DNA from: an uncultured Polyangiaceae bacterium
GTDB taxonomy: Bacteria > Myxococcota_A > Polyangia > Polyangiales > Houyiibacteriaceae
Direction of reading: 5' to 3'
DNA: 6,760 bases
NCBI GenBank assembly: GCA_947259605.1
Contig: CAMYMX010000194.1
Coordinates: 1-6,760 of the forward strand
Under the pieces are notes generated by a model. That model was not told the origin of the DNA. It searched no databases and saw only the letters and a program-made list of their open reading frames with translations. Position 1 is the stretch's first letter; each line of letters begins with the position of its first letter. Positions 6,681 to 6,760 of the stretch are shown here, in pieces. Position numbers and translations under genes: made by a program.

Positions 6681-6760
6681 CTAGGTCGACGAGCGGCCGG
6701 CGCTCAGCTCCACCAGGCGGTCGATGAGGAAGCCGCTCTGCTCGAGCGCTTCGTCGGTGA
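6681..6760 (-). CDS. C-terminal end of an unidentified protein (cut by window edge)
   Basis: On the minus strand the frame ending in TAG at 6681-6683 reads 25 codons from the window edge, from TDEALEQSGF to AGRSST. Nearly every third base is G or C and the residue mix (Leu, Glu, Asp, few Arg) is that of a real protein, probably an alpha-helical C-terminus. One other frame is also open here, but it is Arg- and Pro-rich and looks like a shadow. The position directly before dapB would fit another amino-acid biosynthesis gene, yet the fragment is too short to name and I do not assign a function. Confidence 0.6.
   Translation of the reverse strand, partial: TDEALEQSGFLIDRLVELSAGRSST

Overview
The window is a compact, GC-rich bacterial segment in which every supported gene lies on the minus strand. 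Read in the direction of transcription (from high to low coordinates), the order is: the C-terminal tail of an unidentified gene (6681-6760), dapB (5831-6637), a small membrane-anchored zinc-ribbon protein (5188-5790), a transmembrane Ser/Thr protein kinase (3285-5195), queA (2241-3284), tgt (1099-2244) and the first two thirds of purH (1-1038, running off the left edge). Almost no DNA is left over. The gaps are 43, 40 and 60 bases, three junctions overlap or abut directly, and no stretch of 300 bases lacks a gene. I see no tRNA, rRNA, CRISPR array, insertion sequence, riboswitch or convincing terminator.

Four of the genes are textbook housekeeping enzymes whose active-site residues can all be read: DapB (lysine and diaminopimelate synthesis), QueA and Tgt (the last shared steps putting queuosine precursors into tRNA) and PurH (the last two steps of IMP synthesis). 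queA and tgt overlap by 4 bases in pathway order reversed (Tgt acts first, QueA second) and are surely co-translated.

Between dapB and queA sits a two-gene signalling unit. The first gene encodes an N-terminal double-CxxC zinc ribbon, a long proline-rich disordered linker with two copies of a short Thr-Gly motif, and one C-terminal membrane helix. The second, overlapping it by 8 bases, encodes a kinase that starts with nearly the same zinc ribbon, has a complete Hanks-type (PknB-like) catalytic domain, one membrane helix and an outer part that looks like two tandem PPC-type beta-sandwich domains. The shared ribbon and the overlap suggest that the two proteins work together, perhaps as kinase and substrate or kinase and scaffold. 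Their signal and target are unknown. This pair is the most interesting part of the window.

The organism is not stated. High GC, the eukaryote-like kinase with a zinc ribbon, and the low-complexity proline-rich partner resemble what is common in Myxococcota and other former Deltaproteobacteria. That is an inference from style, not an identification. The very long open frames on the plus strand are byproducts of GC-rich codon use on the minus strand.
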